A DNA stretch of 36,155 nucleotides from Flavobacteriales bacterium TMED123 (GCA_002170165.1 NHFY01000094.1:1-36155); one strand, 5' to 3'. Positions 23,451 to 32,445 are shown, numbered from the stretch's first letter. The notes: generated from the sequence alone by a model not told the origin. A program made the numbers and translations.

Positions 23451-24701
23451 GTGAGAGAATTAATTATTAGGAGCCTAAAAGATTTACAACTTTACAAAAA
23501 AGAAGTTAGCAATACCTTAAGTTTATTTTCCACTCAAATTTTAGTGTTGATTATTGGTTTAGGGATTAAAAGCATACAAACGAATGCACTTCCCCCAAAA
23601 GAATATGGCTTGCTTGCTCTTTTTGGCACTATTTCTTCAGTGGTGGTTTTGTTTTTTCATTACGCTTCTTTTTCTTCCTTAAAAGTACTGCTTGCTAATA
23701 ATGAGGATGAAAAAAAAGAGAAAGAATTTTTCGGATTAGGTATACTGATTGCAACAATTCTTGGTATATTGTTTTCGGTGGCCATCTTTGGATTTAGCTT
23801 TTTTATTGATGATTTATTAGGTGTGAAAATAGGGAACTTGCTAATGTTGTTGTCACCATTTTGCTTTGTACTTCCTTTTCAATTTTTTATTTCTGAAATT
23901 ACAATTGGCGCCAACAAACTCAAAAGCTTAGCTATTTTTCATCTGTTTTCCAAAGTGCTTTTTTTTGTTTCTCTATTTGCAATTTGGCGGTTTAGTGAAT
24001 TAGATGTTCAGCTGATCATTTTGTTAAATCTGCTTTCTTGGATGATTTCTACCTTAGTTATTTTAAGTGCTTTGAAGCCCTCTTTTAATGGAGTACAAAA
24101 AAATATGCAATTAGTTAAAGCAAAAAATAAAAGTTTTGGATATGCTTATTATTTTGGTGCCATTGTCAATCAGTCTACCTTCAAATTAGATGAACTTTTC
24201 ATCACCTATTTTGTGAATATTACTCAATTAGGATTTTACACTTTAGCTTCTGTTATTTGCTCTCCAATGACCTTTTTTTCTCGGGCATTTGTAAATAGTA
24301 TTTTTAAAAAGTTTGCTGTTAAAGACAGGATTCCATTGCGTGTTTTTATCTACAACACCCTTTGGCTAAGCTTTTGTGTTTTCTTTTTGTATCTCTTTTC
24401 TGATTTGATTGTAAGCATCTTATTTGGAGATGATTATATGCAAGCAAGTGATTTTATAGTTCCGCTTTCAATTGCATTTCTTTTTCAGGGCATGTATGCA
24501 CCTTTTAGTTTTTTATCGGTAAAGTCAAAAGGAAAGGAGCTAAGAAATGTAGCATATCTAGAGGCTTTTATAAACGTTTTAGGTAATGTGATATTGGTAC
24601 CAACTATTGGAGTATTGGGTGCAATTTATGCTAGTATTTTTTCTCGATTTACGCATTTAATTGGGCTGTGGTATTATTACATTAAAATGATAAAATCATG
24701 A
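23451..24701 (+). CDS. oligosaccharide flippase / polysaccharide biosynthesis membrane protein
   Basis: A multi-helix membrane protein of the Wzx/MATE-like (MVF) lipid-linked oligosaccharide flippase class. About twelve hydrophobic segments are visible, beginning with TLSLFSTQILVLIIGLGIKS and the early NALPPKEYGLLALFGTISSV loop typical of these proteins. I place the start at a GTG (23451) one base after the ATPase stop, giving 416 residues. An in-frame ATG at 23409, inside the ATPase gene, would add 14 residues and is less likely. The next gene, a glycosyltransferase, overlaps its stop by 4 bases (ATGA). The two probably make and export a surface glycan; the sugar is unknown. Confidence 0.88.
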   Translation: MRELIIRSLKDLQLYKKEVSNTLSLFSTQILVLIIGLGIKSIQTNALPPKEYGLLALFGTISSVVVLFFHYASFSSLKVLLANNEDEKKEKEFFGLGILIATILGILFSVAIFGFSFFIDDLLGVKIGNLLMLLSPFCFVLPFQFFISEITIGANKLKSLAIFHLFSKVLFFVSLFAIWRFSELDVQLIILLNLLSWMISTLVILSALKPSFNGVQKNMQLVKAKNKSFGYAYYFGAIVNQSTFKLDELFITYFVNITQLGFYTLASVICSPMTFFSRAFVNSIFKKFAVKDRIPLRVFIYNTLWLSFCVFFLYLFSDLIVSILFGDDYMQASDFIVPLSIAFLFQGMYAPFSFLSVKSKGKELRNVAYLEAFINVLGNVILVPTIGVLGAIYASIFSRFTHLIGLWYYYIKMIKS

Positions 24702-25849
24702 AAGTATGCATGATTACATCACTGCACTCACCAAAAGATGATCGTATCTTTTTTAAAGAGACACTTTCATTAAAAAACAAAGGATTTCAGGTGGGTGTTT
24801 TGTGCCTTGCTGACGAAAACGGATTTTTGAAAGATATCTCAGGCAATATATTGAACACCGAAGGAGAGCAAACAATAACAGTTGATGGTATAAAAATTTA
24901 CGGCATTAAAAAGCAAAGTGGATTCTTTCAGAAAATACTGCATAAAATAGGCAAAGGAAAATCTTGGCAAGCATTCATCAATAAAGCTAAGGAAATAAAT
25001 GCAGATGTCTATCATGCGCACGAACCACAAACGGCTTTTATTGGGCTAAAAATCCAAAAACAAACAAATGCAAAACTCATTTATGACGCCCATGAGCCAT
25101 GGATTTTCACTCGTTCTATAAAAGAGTGGATTTTGAAAAAACTTTGTCTTAATAAACTGCAAAACATCATTACAGCAAATGGCATCACCCAAGAATCATT
25201 ATTAAAAGAAAATCCGAAATTAAACACAACAGTTATTTACAATTGTTCTCCAGCTTTTTTTACAAACCACAGAAAAGAAAATAGTGAAGTCATTATTTGC
25301 CATGAAGGAGCACTTTGGTTTAATAGAGGATTGAAAATGATTGTGGAAGCATTAATCATTTTGAAAAAAAGCCATCCAAACTTCAAGTTTAGAATAATTG
25401 GTGATGTTTTTGGGGCTGAAAAAAAATATTTACATACCAAAATCAAAGCCAATAATCTGCAAGAAAATATTGAAATTACAGGATGGTTACCATACAAAGA
25501 TGTGCCCAAAGCAATAGCGAATTGCAGCATAGGAATTATTTGCAATACAAATGAAAAGCGTAATACTTTGGCAGGACCACCTAACAAATTGTTTAATTAT
25601 ATGACAATGGGCTTAGCGACTGTTGCTGTGGATTTACCTGCAACAACTACAATTTTACGAAAAGCAAAATGTGGGATTTTATTACAAAAAAGAGATGCTC
25701 ATCAATTGGCAAATGCAATTAAAAAACTTTTAGATCAGCAAGCTACTTTAAATTCTTTTCAGCAAAGTGCATTGGAAGCTGCAGACAAGCGCTACAATTG
25801 GCAATCAGAAGCACAGCAATTATTTCAGTTTTATAAAGGCTTGAAGTGA
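24698..25849 (+). CDS. glycosyltransferase, family 4-like (GT-B)
   Basis: A 383-residue cytoplasmic glycosyltransferase of the GT4 type. The N-terminal Rossmann half has CMITSLHSPKDDRIF and the acceptor-side stretch ADVYHAHEPQTAF...LIYDAHEPW. The C-terminal nucleotide-sugar half has WLPYKDVPKAIANCSIGI and the AGPPNKLFNYMTMGLATV motif. In that motif asparagine takes the place of the glutamate of the usual E-x7-E pattern. It is coupled to the flippase through an ATGA overlap, and both genes follow the copper ATPase. It likely adds one sugar to a lipid-linked glycan; donor and acceptor cannot be read from the sequence. Confidence 0.9.
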   Translation: MKVCMITSLHSPKDDRIFFKETLSLKNKGFQVGVLCLADENGFLKDISGNILNTEGEQTITVDGIKIYGIKKQSGFFQKILHKIGKGKSWQAFINKAKEINADVYHAHEPQTAFIGLKIQKQTNAKLIYDAHEPWIFTRSIKEWILKKLCLNKLQNIITANGITQESLLKENPKLNTTVIYNCSPAFFTNHRKENSEVIICHEGALWFNRGLKMIVEALIILKKSHPNFKFRIIGDVFGAEKKYLHTKIKANNLQENIEITGWLPYKDVPKAIANCSIGIICNTNEKRNTLAGPPNKLFNYMTMGLATVAVDLPATTTILRKAKCGILLQKRDAHQLANAIKKLLDQQATLNSFQQSALEAADKRYNWQSEAQQLFQFYKGLK

Positions 25850-25867
25850 AAATAATTTATAAATTTA
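25841..25867 (+). promoter_or_regulatory. candidate promoter of the T9SS-secreted protein gene
   Basis: TTG at 25841-25843, a 16-base spacer and TAAATTTA at 25860-25867, one base off TAnnTTTG. The spacing equals that of the copper ATPase promoter. It lies at the end of the glycosyltransferase gene and would give a leader of about 25 bases. Confidence 0.35.
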
Positions 25868-25896
25868 CCCATTAAAATTATCTAGAAACTAAAAAA

Positions 25897-27816
25897 ATGA
25901 TTATGAAAAAAGCACTACTACTCACTTTTATATACTTTTTTGGCGCTAATTTGATGGCTCAAATCGCACCAAACAAAGCGCTTAATTCATCTAAAAAAGC
26001 ACTGATAAATGATAAAGTTATTATGAGTGGAGATGAAGTATTGAAAGATTTAATGCAAACACCAAATACTACAACTGCTGCTATGAGAATGGCAGCTCCA
26101 ATTAATGAAGAAATTGTAGGAAGTACAACTTATGATTTACAAACCAATGCTGCCGTGATGGATAGAATTTTACGCCATTATGATGGTACAATTTCTGTTG
26201 CTTGGTCAAGAAGTAATGAATTTAACACTTCTTATTCTGATAGAGGTACAGGTTATAATTTCTTTGACGGAACAGCTTGGGGAGCATTTCCATCAGCTAG
26301 TCTGGAATCTTCTAGATGCGGTTGGCCTTCCATGCTTGCAACTGGTTCTGGAAAAGAATTAGCAATTGCACACAATACTACAAATTCATATTTTCAAATG
26401 ACTTATAGAGATACGATTGGCTCTGGTGCATGGAATGAGCAAATTGTGTCTGCTCAAGATAGTATTGGTCTATATCGAGATCTAGTTTGGAATCGTTCTA
26501 CTATAGGAGGGTTAAATGAAGAGACAATTCATATGATTGGAGTGACTGCCCCATCAGGACTCTCAGGTACTATCTACAATGGATTAGATGGAGCTTTATT
26601 GTATTATCGTTCTCAAGATGGAGGTGTAACATGGGATATACAGGATATGCAATTACCTACTATTGACAGCTCAATGTTTACTGGATTCGGAGGAGATAGT
26701 TATGCAATTAAGGCACAGGGAGAAACTGTTTGTATTGCATTTTTTGGAGAATGGGATGACACATTTATTATGAAGTCAAATGATAATGGTACAACTTGGA
26801 CTAAAACAATTGTGCTTGATTTTCCTGTTGATAAATATGTGACAGACCAAGGTCTTGATATAGATAATGACGGATTAATGGATACGTTGTATAGTACAGA
26901 TGGTTCAGGAGCACTATTACTTGATAATAATGGCATGGCACATGTTTTTGCAGGTAATATGAGAATTCTGGATGCAGATCTTACTGATGCAGGTTCTTCT
27001 TATTTTCCTGGCACTAATGGATTGTTATACTGGAATGAAAGTATTGGTCCAGATACTACTGGAGGACAGATTTCAAATTCTGTTTGGTGGTCAGATAATA
27101 TGAGTGTTATAGCGGGAGCACAAGATATGGATGGTGATAGTTCATTAAGCCTTGTGCTTGACATAGCTACTTATTATTCTTCTCTTTCATCTATGCCATC
27201 TTGTGGAATAGATGCCAATGGCACTATATATGTTTCTTTTTCTTCAGTAATGGAAGGTTATGATAATGGAGCTCAGCATTATCGTCATGTGAATATTATT
27301 AAATCATATGATGGTGGTATGAATTGGACAGCTCCTATTGATATTACGCCAATTAGCTTGTTTTTAGGCATGGGAGAGTGCGTATTCGCTTCTATGGAAA
27401 GAAATGTAGACGATAAAGTTAGATTGGTTTATCAAAAAGATATGGAGCCAGGATTATGCGTAAGGGGAGATGAAGATGCAGTGGGTATGAACGATATTGT
27501 TTATCTGGAGTTAGATACTAACTTTATAGTTTCTGCAATTCAGAATACTCCTATACAAAACAATTTGAGTTTGGAGCTTTATCCAAATCCAACAAAGAAT
27601 AAAACCAATATCAATTTAGCATTGGATAAAACTTCAGAAGTTGCTATTCAAGTCGTAGATATATTAGGTAGAACAGTATTTTTTAATGCTACAACTCTTA
27701 CAGAAGGCAATAGTTTGGTAGTATTAGATATTGAAGATTATGATGCAGGTATTTACTATATCAACACACAAATTGCTGGCAAAGCTTTTAGCAATAAGTT
27801 AGTTGTAACGAAATAG
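25897..27816 (+). CDS. secreted Asp-box (BNR-repeat) protein with T9SS type A sorting domain
   Basis: A 639-residue exported protein. It begins with a signal peptide (KKALLLTFIYFFGANLMA, then Q). Three Asp boxes of the sialidase/BNR type are visible: SQDGGVTW (239-246), SNDNGTTW (294-301) and SYDGGMNW (470-477). They suggest a beta-propeller. Two Ca-binding-like loops occur, DIDNDGLMD (321-329) and DMDGD (410-414). The C-terminal T9SS sorting domain spans about 558-639, with LYPNP (561-565) and the closing NKLVVTK. It should be secreted through the type IX system and anchored or released at the cell surface. No catalytic sialidase residues (such as an Arg triad) could be identified, so an enzyme activity is not claimed. 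The second ATG (25903) may be the true start. A strong terminator follows. Confidence 0.9.
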   Translation: MIMKKALLLTFIYFFGANLMAQIAPNKALNSSKKALINDKVIMSGDEVLKDLMQTPNTTTAAMRMAAPINEEIVGSTTYDLQTNAAVMDRILRHYDGTISVAWSRSNEFNTSYSDRGTGYNFFDGTAWGAFPSASLESSRCGWPSMLATGSGKELAIAHNTTNSYFQMTYRDTIGSGAWNEQIVSAQDSIGLYRDLVWNRSTIGGLNEETIHMIGVTAPSGLSGTIYNGLDGALLYYRSQDGGVTWDIQDMQLPTIDSSMFTGFGGDSYAIKAQGETVCIAFFGEWDDTFIMKSNDNGTTWTKTIVLDFPVDKYVTDQGLDIDNDGLMDTLYSTDGSGALLLDNNGMAHVFAGNMRILDADLTDAGSSYFPGTNGLLYWNESIGPDTTGGQISNSVWWSDNMSVIAGAQDMDGDSSLSLVLDIATYYSSLSSMPSCGIDANGTIYVSFSSVMEGYDNGAQHYRHVNIIKSYDGGMNWTAPIDITPISLFLGMGECVFASMERNVDDKVRLVYQKDMEPGLCVRGDEDAVGMNDIVYLELDTNFIVSAIQNTPIQNNLSLELYPNPTKNKTNINLALDKTSEVAIQVVDILGRTVFFNATTLTEGNSLVVLDIEDYDAGIYYINTQIAGKAFSNKLVVTK

Positions 27817-27837
27817 ATTTTTAGTGAAGTTATTAGA

Positions 27838-27865
27838 AAGAAAGCCGAGCTTGCTCGGCTTTCTT
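27838..27865. terminator. strong bidirectional terminator between convergent genes
   Basis: Inverted repeat GAAAGCCGAGC / GCTCGGCTTTC (11 bp, two-base TT loop, extendable by two A-T pairs) at 27838-27865. It serves the T9SS-protein gene on the plus strand and bshB1 on the minus strand; the distal arm reaches the first bases of the bshB1 stop codon. The G+C-rich stem stands out in this A+T-rich context. Confidence 0.85.
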
Positions 27866-28565
27866 ATTTGATATCAAAAAAGGAATCTACCTTAAGCAAT
27901 TGGCTTGAGATAAAACCTTCTGCAAATTCACAATTTGCTTGCCTACCCAAATCTTGCGCCCTATATTTTACACTTTCCAAGAATCCTTTTTTGGAAATAA
28001 TGGTTTCGGTTTCCTTTGATTTTTTATCGTAAAATTGTGTTTTGTAGGTTTTTACAGCTTGTAATTTTTTATCCATTTGCTTGCTAATATCAATCACAAA
28101 ATCAGCTTGCAAATGCATAAACTGTATATAATGATAAATGGCATTGGGTCGCCATACTTCTTGCTCTGTATCTACTTTTTCCAATCCAGATAAAAAACAA
28201 GCGTCTAAGACAATTTCTGATGCTCTTCCATGGTCGGGATGCCTATCAGTTGGAGCATTGGCAATCACAATCTCTGGTTTATGTCTCCTTATTTTTTTGA
28301 TAATGGCTAATTTATTTACTTCCGAATTTTCAAAAAAACCATCTTTGAAATTCATATTCTCGCGCATTGCTACCCCCAATATTTCGCTTGCCTTTTCGCA
28401 CTCCTGCTTTCTTGTTTCAGCACTTCCTCTAGTGCCTAACTCTCCTTTTGTCAAATCAATAATACCAACTTTTTTTCCTGCTGCTACCAATTTAATAACA
28501 GTGCCTCCACAACCTAATTCTACATCATCAGGATGTGCGCCAAAAACCAAAACATCAACTTTCAT
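27864..28565 (-). CDS. bshB1: bacillithiol biosynthesis deacetylase BshB1
   Basis: Zinc-dependent LmbE-family deacetylase of bacillithiol synthesis: removes acetate from GlcNAc-malate to give GlcN-malate, the substrate of BshC. The 233-residue protein shows the zinc/catalytic motif AHPDDVELG (H11, D13, D14, E16) and the HPDH motif (H109-H112) supplying the third ligand. It indicates that the organism uses bacillithiol as its low-molecular-weight thiol, as many Bacteroidota do. Its ATG lies inside the last 11 bases of the ccsBA gene, so the two are co-transcribed. The other bsh genes (A and C) are not in the window. Confidence 0.94.
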   Translation of the reverse strand: MKVDVLVFGAHPDDVELGCGGTVIKLVAAGKKVGIIDLTKGELGTRGSAETRKQECEKASEILGVAMRENMNFKDGFFENSEVNKLAIIKKIRRHKPEIVIANAPTDRHPDHGRASEIVLDACFLSGLEKVDTEQEVWRPNAIYHYIQFMHLQADFVIDISKQMDKKLQAVKTYKTQFYDKKSKETETIISKKGFLESVKYRAQDLGRQANCEFAEGFISSQLLKVDSFFDIK

Positions 28566-31500
28566 GATTAGTCGTTTTTATATTCAATTTTGCTAAAATA
28601 GCCGAAACAATCATTATCCCCAAAAGGTAATACACAAAGTTAGGAATAGGCATAGGGTCTCCAGCTGCATAAGAATGTAAGCCAGAAAGATAATAATTCA
28701 CTCCAAAATAAGTCATGATGATTGACCAAATACCAAAAGCAGACACTACATTAAATACATATCTGCTTTGCATGGCAGGGATAAAACGCAAATGTAAAAT
28801 TATAGCATACACCAAAATACTTACTAATGCCCAAGTTTCTTTTGGATCCCAACCCCAATATCTACCCCAAGATTCATTGGCCCAAATGCCACCTAAAAAA
28901 GTACCAATAGTGAGCATATATAACCCAATTGTCAATGACTTTTCATTGATAATTGTTATTTCTTCACAAACCAAATTCAATTTATTATTTGCAGAAAACT
29001 TAGCAATAATAGTAAGCCAAAGCGCAAAAAGCCCAAGCATAGCACCAAGTGCTAAAAATCCATAAGATGCTGTGATGATAGCTACATGAATCAACAACCA
29101 ATAAGATTTTAAAACAGGCACTAAATTGGTAATTTCTGGATCCAGCCAGTTTAGGTTAGCTACCATAAGTAAAAGAGACGAAACTACGGTTGTTGCTACC
29201 AAAGTAAGAGATGATTTCTTGCTAAATAATATGCCAGCAAAAAGTGTTGCCCATGCAATATATATCACAGATTCATAGCCGTTACTCCAAGGAGCATGAC
29301 CAGAAATTATCCATCTTACAATAAGTCCAATAGTATGCAGGGCAAAAGCACTAAATATGAGCCACTTTAAGGATCTTACTAAAATATTGAGCCATCTACT
29401 TGAAGTGAAGATTTGTGCAATTACAAACACCAAAAGCAAGATACTCAACATGAAATAAGCCATAAACAACCTTCCAAAGATCTGTATATTGTTATACAGT
29501 ACTTCTAATTCTGTTTTGTAAGTTGCAGGTATTACAGCCTCACCATATTTCTCTTGGAATTTTTGAATGTAGTTCAAAATCTCAGTGGCAGTTTCCCAAT
29601 CATTATTTGCTTTTGCCGACTTTACAGCATTGAAATACATACTCATGATATTAGTCACAAATAGGGAATCATTAGAAGAAAAGAGTTCATTTTTAGTATA
29701 AGGATGCCAAACATTATTACTATCATTAGCAAGTGGGAAAAGTCGCAAGAATCCTCCACTAAAAATAAGATAGCAAAGGTTTATTCTCTCATCAACTACA
29801 ATCACATCTTTATCAAATTTACCTCTGTTCTGAGGTTCTTTATTGTACGCCTCTTCAACAAATTTATTGAGCTTATAGCTTCCGTCTTCCTCAAAAAACT
29901 GTATGAATGAAATTAACTTTTCTTCAGTATTCAGAATTGTTTTAAGCTCAGGATTTGAAACTTTTATGATTGGGATATTCCCCCAGGCTACTGGATTACT
30001 CATCATTCCAAGCATTATTTGTGTGGTAGATTGTCCATACAAATTTTGTTTTCTAGAAATCTTTCGAATAAATTCAGACGATAAAGTACTCAAAGGTTTT
30101 ATTCTTCCGCCATTATCCTGCACCAACAAAAGTGACGCTCTTTCTGCATGAGTTGCATCTATCAAATTTACTTCAAGCAAGCTGTCTACATTGCTGTTTT
30201 TCTGCATTGCTTTTGCATGAAAAAATGAAAAGCCACACACTAAAAGCAATAAAAGTGTTTTTTGTTTCATGAGCTTTAACTTCTTGCCCAGCATCTTAAA
30301 CCTTGTGTTTTTTGAGAAAAAAGTTAGCAGAATACCCAAAAACAAAAGTCCATAACCAACATAAGTAATCAAAGTGCCCCACCAATCCTGATTTACCGAA
30401 AGGATTGTGCCTTTTTCATCCTTATCGTAAGAAGATTGAAAAAAGCGATACCCTCTATAATTTAACACATTGTTCATGAAAATCCTATAATCTGATATGT
30501 TTTCACCATCAATAACACTCACTTCAGAAGCAAATGAAGACGGGCTCATAGAACCTGCATAGCGTTCCAATTGAAAATCTTTCAGCTTGATGAAAAAAGG
30601 TGTTTGTAAATATTTTGCACCATATGAAATTGTAAAATTTAATCCGCCCAATTCAAATTTGCTTTTTGTACTTACAAATCCACTTCCGCCAATTAGTTCG
30701 AGCCTTCTACTTTTTTCATTACAAAAGATATCAACTACAAGCACATCTTCTTCTCCATTTTCCATTTTTAGATGTTTGCTTGCAGGAATTATCTTTGCCT
30801 TAGGATGAACGTCTTTTATCACAAACTGTAAATTTTCAGCAGTGTATAACTTTCTTTTTTCTAAAATGTTTCTTTGATTTTTAGCTAGAGTTGCAGTACT
30901 TCTATCTAACATGCTCATGCTTTCAATATCTAAATTCGCCACTAGCATCAAACTGTCATTAAAAAATAAATTGATGGCTTTTTCATGTGGATTGTTTAAT
31001 GTAAAGCTATACTGATCAATTAATTTTCTTTCTCCATCTGATAGAAAAACAGATTGCATCCCATCTTCTCCTGGCACAACTAAATGGATAATAGGCGCTC
31101 CATTCTCTACATTATCAATGAGTGAGTCGGTTACATTTGGTATAAAATTAACATATTTTATTCTAACATCATTATCTAAAAAATCAATTGGAATGGAAAA
31201 ATGATTATTGCTAATTGGTGAGAGATAAAGCCGTTTGTCATATTCGTATTGATAGGCCTTATCATCCACCTTAATTTGCAAATACAAATCGTCAGAGACG
31301 AATTTGTTCTCCATTTTACCTTCTCTAATGTGCATCATCCCTTCAGTACCAAAATATCTAGTTGTGCTTGCGCCAATAAGAATAACAATAAAGGCAAGAT
31401 GGTATGTTAAAAGCGTTATTTTTTTCCATCTAAACATATGTTGTTTGAATAGTTGTAGTATTAAACTCAGACATAATAAAGCCAGTATAAGTTCAAGCCA

Positions 31501-31647
31501 CAAAGCATTAAAAATCAAAGCTTTTGCACTCCTTGTTCCAAAATCATTCTCAATAAAAGTGGCATAACCAATAGCAAAAGCAAAAGCAAACAGTAAAATT
31601 GCCGCAAATTTCATCGAACATAAAAAGTTGAAAAGTCTATTAATCAT
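28555..31647 (-). CDS. ccsBA: fused ResB-CcsA cytochrome c biogenesis protein
   Basis: System II cytochrome c maturation protein that exports heme and attaches it to apocytochrome c. From the ATG at 31647 it has 1030 residues. The N-terminal ResB/CcsB part has transmembrane segments (for example KFAAILLFAFAFAIGYATFI) and a large periplasmic loop. The C-terminal CcsA part carries the tryptophan-rich heme motif WGRYWGWDPKETW near residue 920 and flanking histidines (HTIGL, SGHAPWSNGYES, LHLRF). An in-frame TTG at 31668 would add seven residues, but it overlaps the predicted -7 box, so MINRLFNFLC is preferred. The gene is divergent from DUF2520 and overlaps bshB1 by 11 bases. Confidence 0.94.
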   Translation of the reverse strand: MINRLFNFLCSMKFAAILLFAFAFAIGYATFIENDFGTRSAKALIFNALWLELILALLCLSLILQLFKQHMFRWKKITLLTYHLAFIVILIGASTTRYFGTEGMMHIREGKMENKFVSDDLYLQIKVDDKAYQYEYDKRLYLSPISNNHFSIPIDFLDNDVRIKYVNFIPNVTDSLIDNVENGAPIIHLVVPGEDGMQSVFLSDGERKLIDQYSFTLNNPHEKAINLFFNDSLMLVANLDIESMSMLDRSTATLAKNQRNILEKRKLYTAENLQFVIKDVHPKAKIIPASKHLKMENGEEDVLVVDIFCNEKSRRLELIGGSGFVSTKSKFELGGLNFTISYGAKYLQTPFFIKLKDFQLERYAGSMSPSSFASEVSVIDGENISDYRIFMNNVLNYRGYRFFQSSYDKDEKGTILSVNQDWWGTLITYVGYGLLFLGILLTFFSKNTRFKMLGKKLKLMKQKTLLLLLVCGFSFFHAKAMQKNSNVDSLLEVNLIDATHAERASLLLVQDNGGRIKPLSTLSSEFIRKISRKQNLYGQSTTQIMLGMMSNPVAWGNIPIIKVSNPELKTILNTEEKLISFIQFFEEDGSYKLNKFVEEAYNKEPQNRGKFDKDVIVVDERINLCYLIFSGGFLRLFPLANDSNNVWHPYTKNELFSSNDSLFVTNIMSMYFNAVKSAKANNDWETATEILNYIQKFQEKYGEAVIPATYKTELEVLYNNIQIFGRLFMAYFMLSILLLVFVIAQIFTSSRWLNILVRSLKWLIFSAFALHTIGLIVRWIISGHAPWSNGYESVIYIAWATLFAGILFSKKSSLTLVATTVVSSLLLMVANLNWLDPEITNLVPVLKSYWLLIHVAIITASYGFLALGAMLGLFALWLTIIAKFSANNKLNLVCEEITIINEKSLTIGLYMLTIGTFLGGIWANESWGRYWGWDPKETWALVSILVYAIILHLRFIPAMQSRYVFNVVSAFGIWSIIMTYFGVNYYLSGLHSYAAGDPMPIPNFVYYLLGIMIVSAILAKLNIKTTNHES

Positions 31648-31681
31648 TTGGAAATTATTAGTTTGCAAAATTATAATTTTG
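31647..31681 (+). promoter_or_regulatory. candidate promoter of the DUF2520-UbiA-maf operon
   Basis: TTTG at 31647-31650, a 23-base spacer and TAATTTTG at 31674-31681, leading to the ATG at 31713. A second candidate -7 box, TATTTTCG (31696-31703), lies nearer the gene; the same 10-mer ACTATTTTCG also precedes the peptide transporter at 18531-18540. Which is used cannot be told by eye. Confidence 0.4.
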
Positions 31682-31694
31682 TTTGCTTAATCAA
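31666..31694 (-). promoter_or_regulatory. candidate promoter of ccsBA-bshB1
   Basis: On the minus strand TTG at 31694-31692, an 18-base spacer and TAATTTTG at 31673-31666, about 18 bases before the ATG at 31647. Both boxes agree with the Bacteroidota consensus. The -7 box is one half of a perfect palindrome shared with the divergent promoter. Confidence 0.55.
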
Positions 31695-31712
31695 CTATTT
31701 TCGCTTTAAATT

Positions 31713-32444
31713 ATGCAGAAGATTGTATTAATAGGGTCAGGGAATGTGGCGCATCATTTGGCGCAAGCTTTATATGATGCTGGACATCAAATTCTGCAAG
31801 TAATTAGCAAAAACAAAGCTAATGCTTCAGCATTGGCTCAAAAAGTAAATGCAGATTTCGAATCAGATTTAGGAAAAATAAAAAGAGCTGATTTTGCTAT
31901 TGTAGCTGTAAATGATGATGCAATTGCTGAAGTTGCAAGTAAAATAAAAAAGTTGCCAGTAGCACACACTTCTGGAAGTGTAAGTGTGGAAAATACAGCT
32001 GTATTTTATCCAGTGCAAACTTTTAGCAAAGGTATTTCTTTAGAGTTAAAAGAAGTACCTTTTTGTGTTTCATCTCAAGACAAAGCATTTGAAAAAACTC
32101 TAATACAAGTTGCTAAAAGCATTTCAAACAAGGTATTTAAAATTAAGGAAAAGCAGAGAAAAGTTTTGCATTTAGCAGCAGTTTTTGCCTGTAATTTCAC
32201 TAATCAGATGTATACGATTGCAGAGCAGCTGTTGGTAGAATCAGCTTTGGATTTTGAGATACTAAAGCCTTTAATTGCTGAAACAGCAAACAAAATACAA
32301 GCTAATGACCCACAAAATGCGCAAACTGGCCCTGCTAAACGAAAGGATTTACAAACCATAACTAATCACATAGCTTTACTAGAAGATAAAGATCTAATAG
32401 ATGTTTACAAATTGATTAGCAATCAAATTCTAAAACAAGAGTAG
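31713..32444 (+). CDS. Rossmann-like / DUF2520 domain protein
   Basis: A 243-residue putative oxidoreductase with an N-terminal NAD(P)-binding Rossmann fold (IGSGNVAHHLAQAL; G8, G10 and A13 of the dinucleotide loop) and a C-terminal helical DUF2520 domain (about 120-240) that resembles the dimerisation part of 6-phosphogluconate/pyrroline-carboxylate reductase-like enzymes. The conserved AHTSGSVSVEN loop lies around residues 89-99. Family members are widespread in Bacteroidota, but no reaction is established to my knowledge. It heads a tight operon: the prenyltransferase gene begins one base after its stop. The association with lipid and nucleotide genes does not reveal its substrate. Confidence 0.88.
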   Translation: MQKIVLIGSGNVAHHLAQALYDAGHQILQVISKNKANASALAQKVNADFESDLGKIKRADFAIVAVNDDAIAEVASKIKKLPVAHTSGSVSVENTAVFYPVQTFSKGISLELKEVPFCVSSQDKAFEKTLIQVAKSISNKVFKIKEKQRKVLHLAAVFACNFTNQMYTIAEQLLVESALDFEILKPLIAETANKIQANDPQNAQTGPAKRKDLQTITNHIALLEDKDLIDVYKLISNQILKQE

Positions 32445-32445
32445 C

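Noticed and set aside
28138-28596. 152-codon plus-strand open frame over bshB1
   Set aside because: It is antisense to the conserved HPDD and HPDH motifs of BshB1, with no domain of its own.
31648-31668. Seven-residue N-terminal extension of CcsBA from TTG at 31668
   Set aside because: The extension overlaps the candidate -7 box and the palindrome, and the ATG at 31647 gives a standard ResB-like start.
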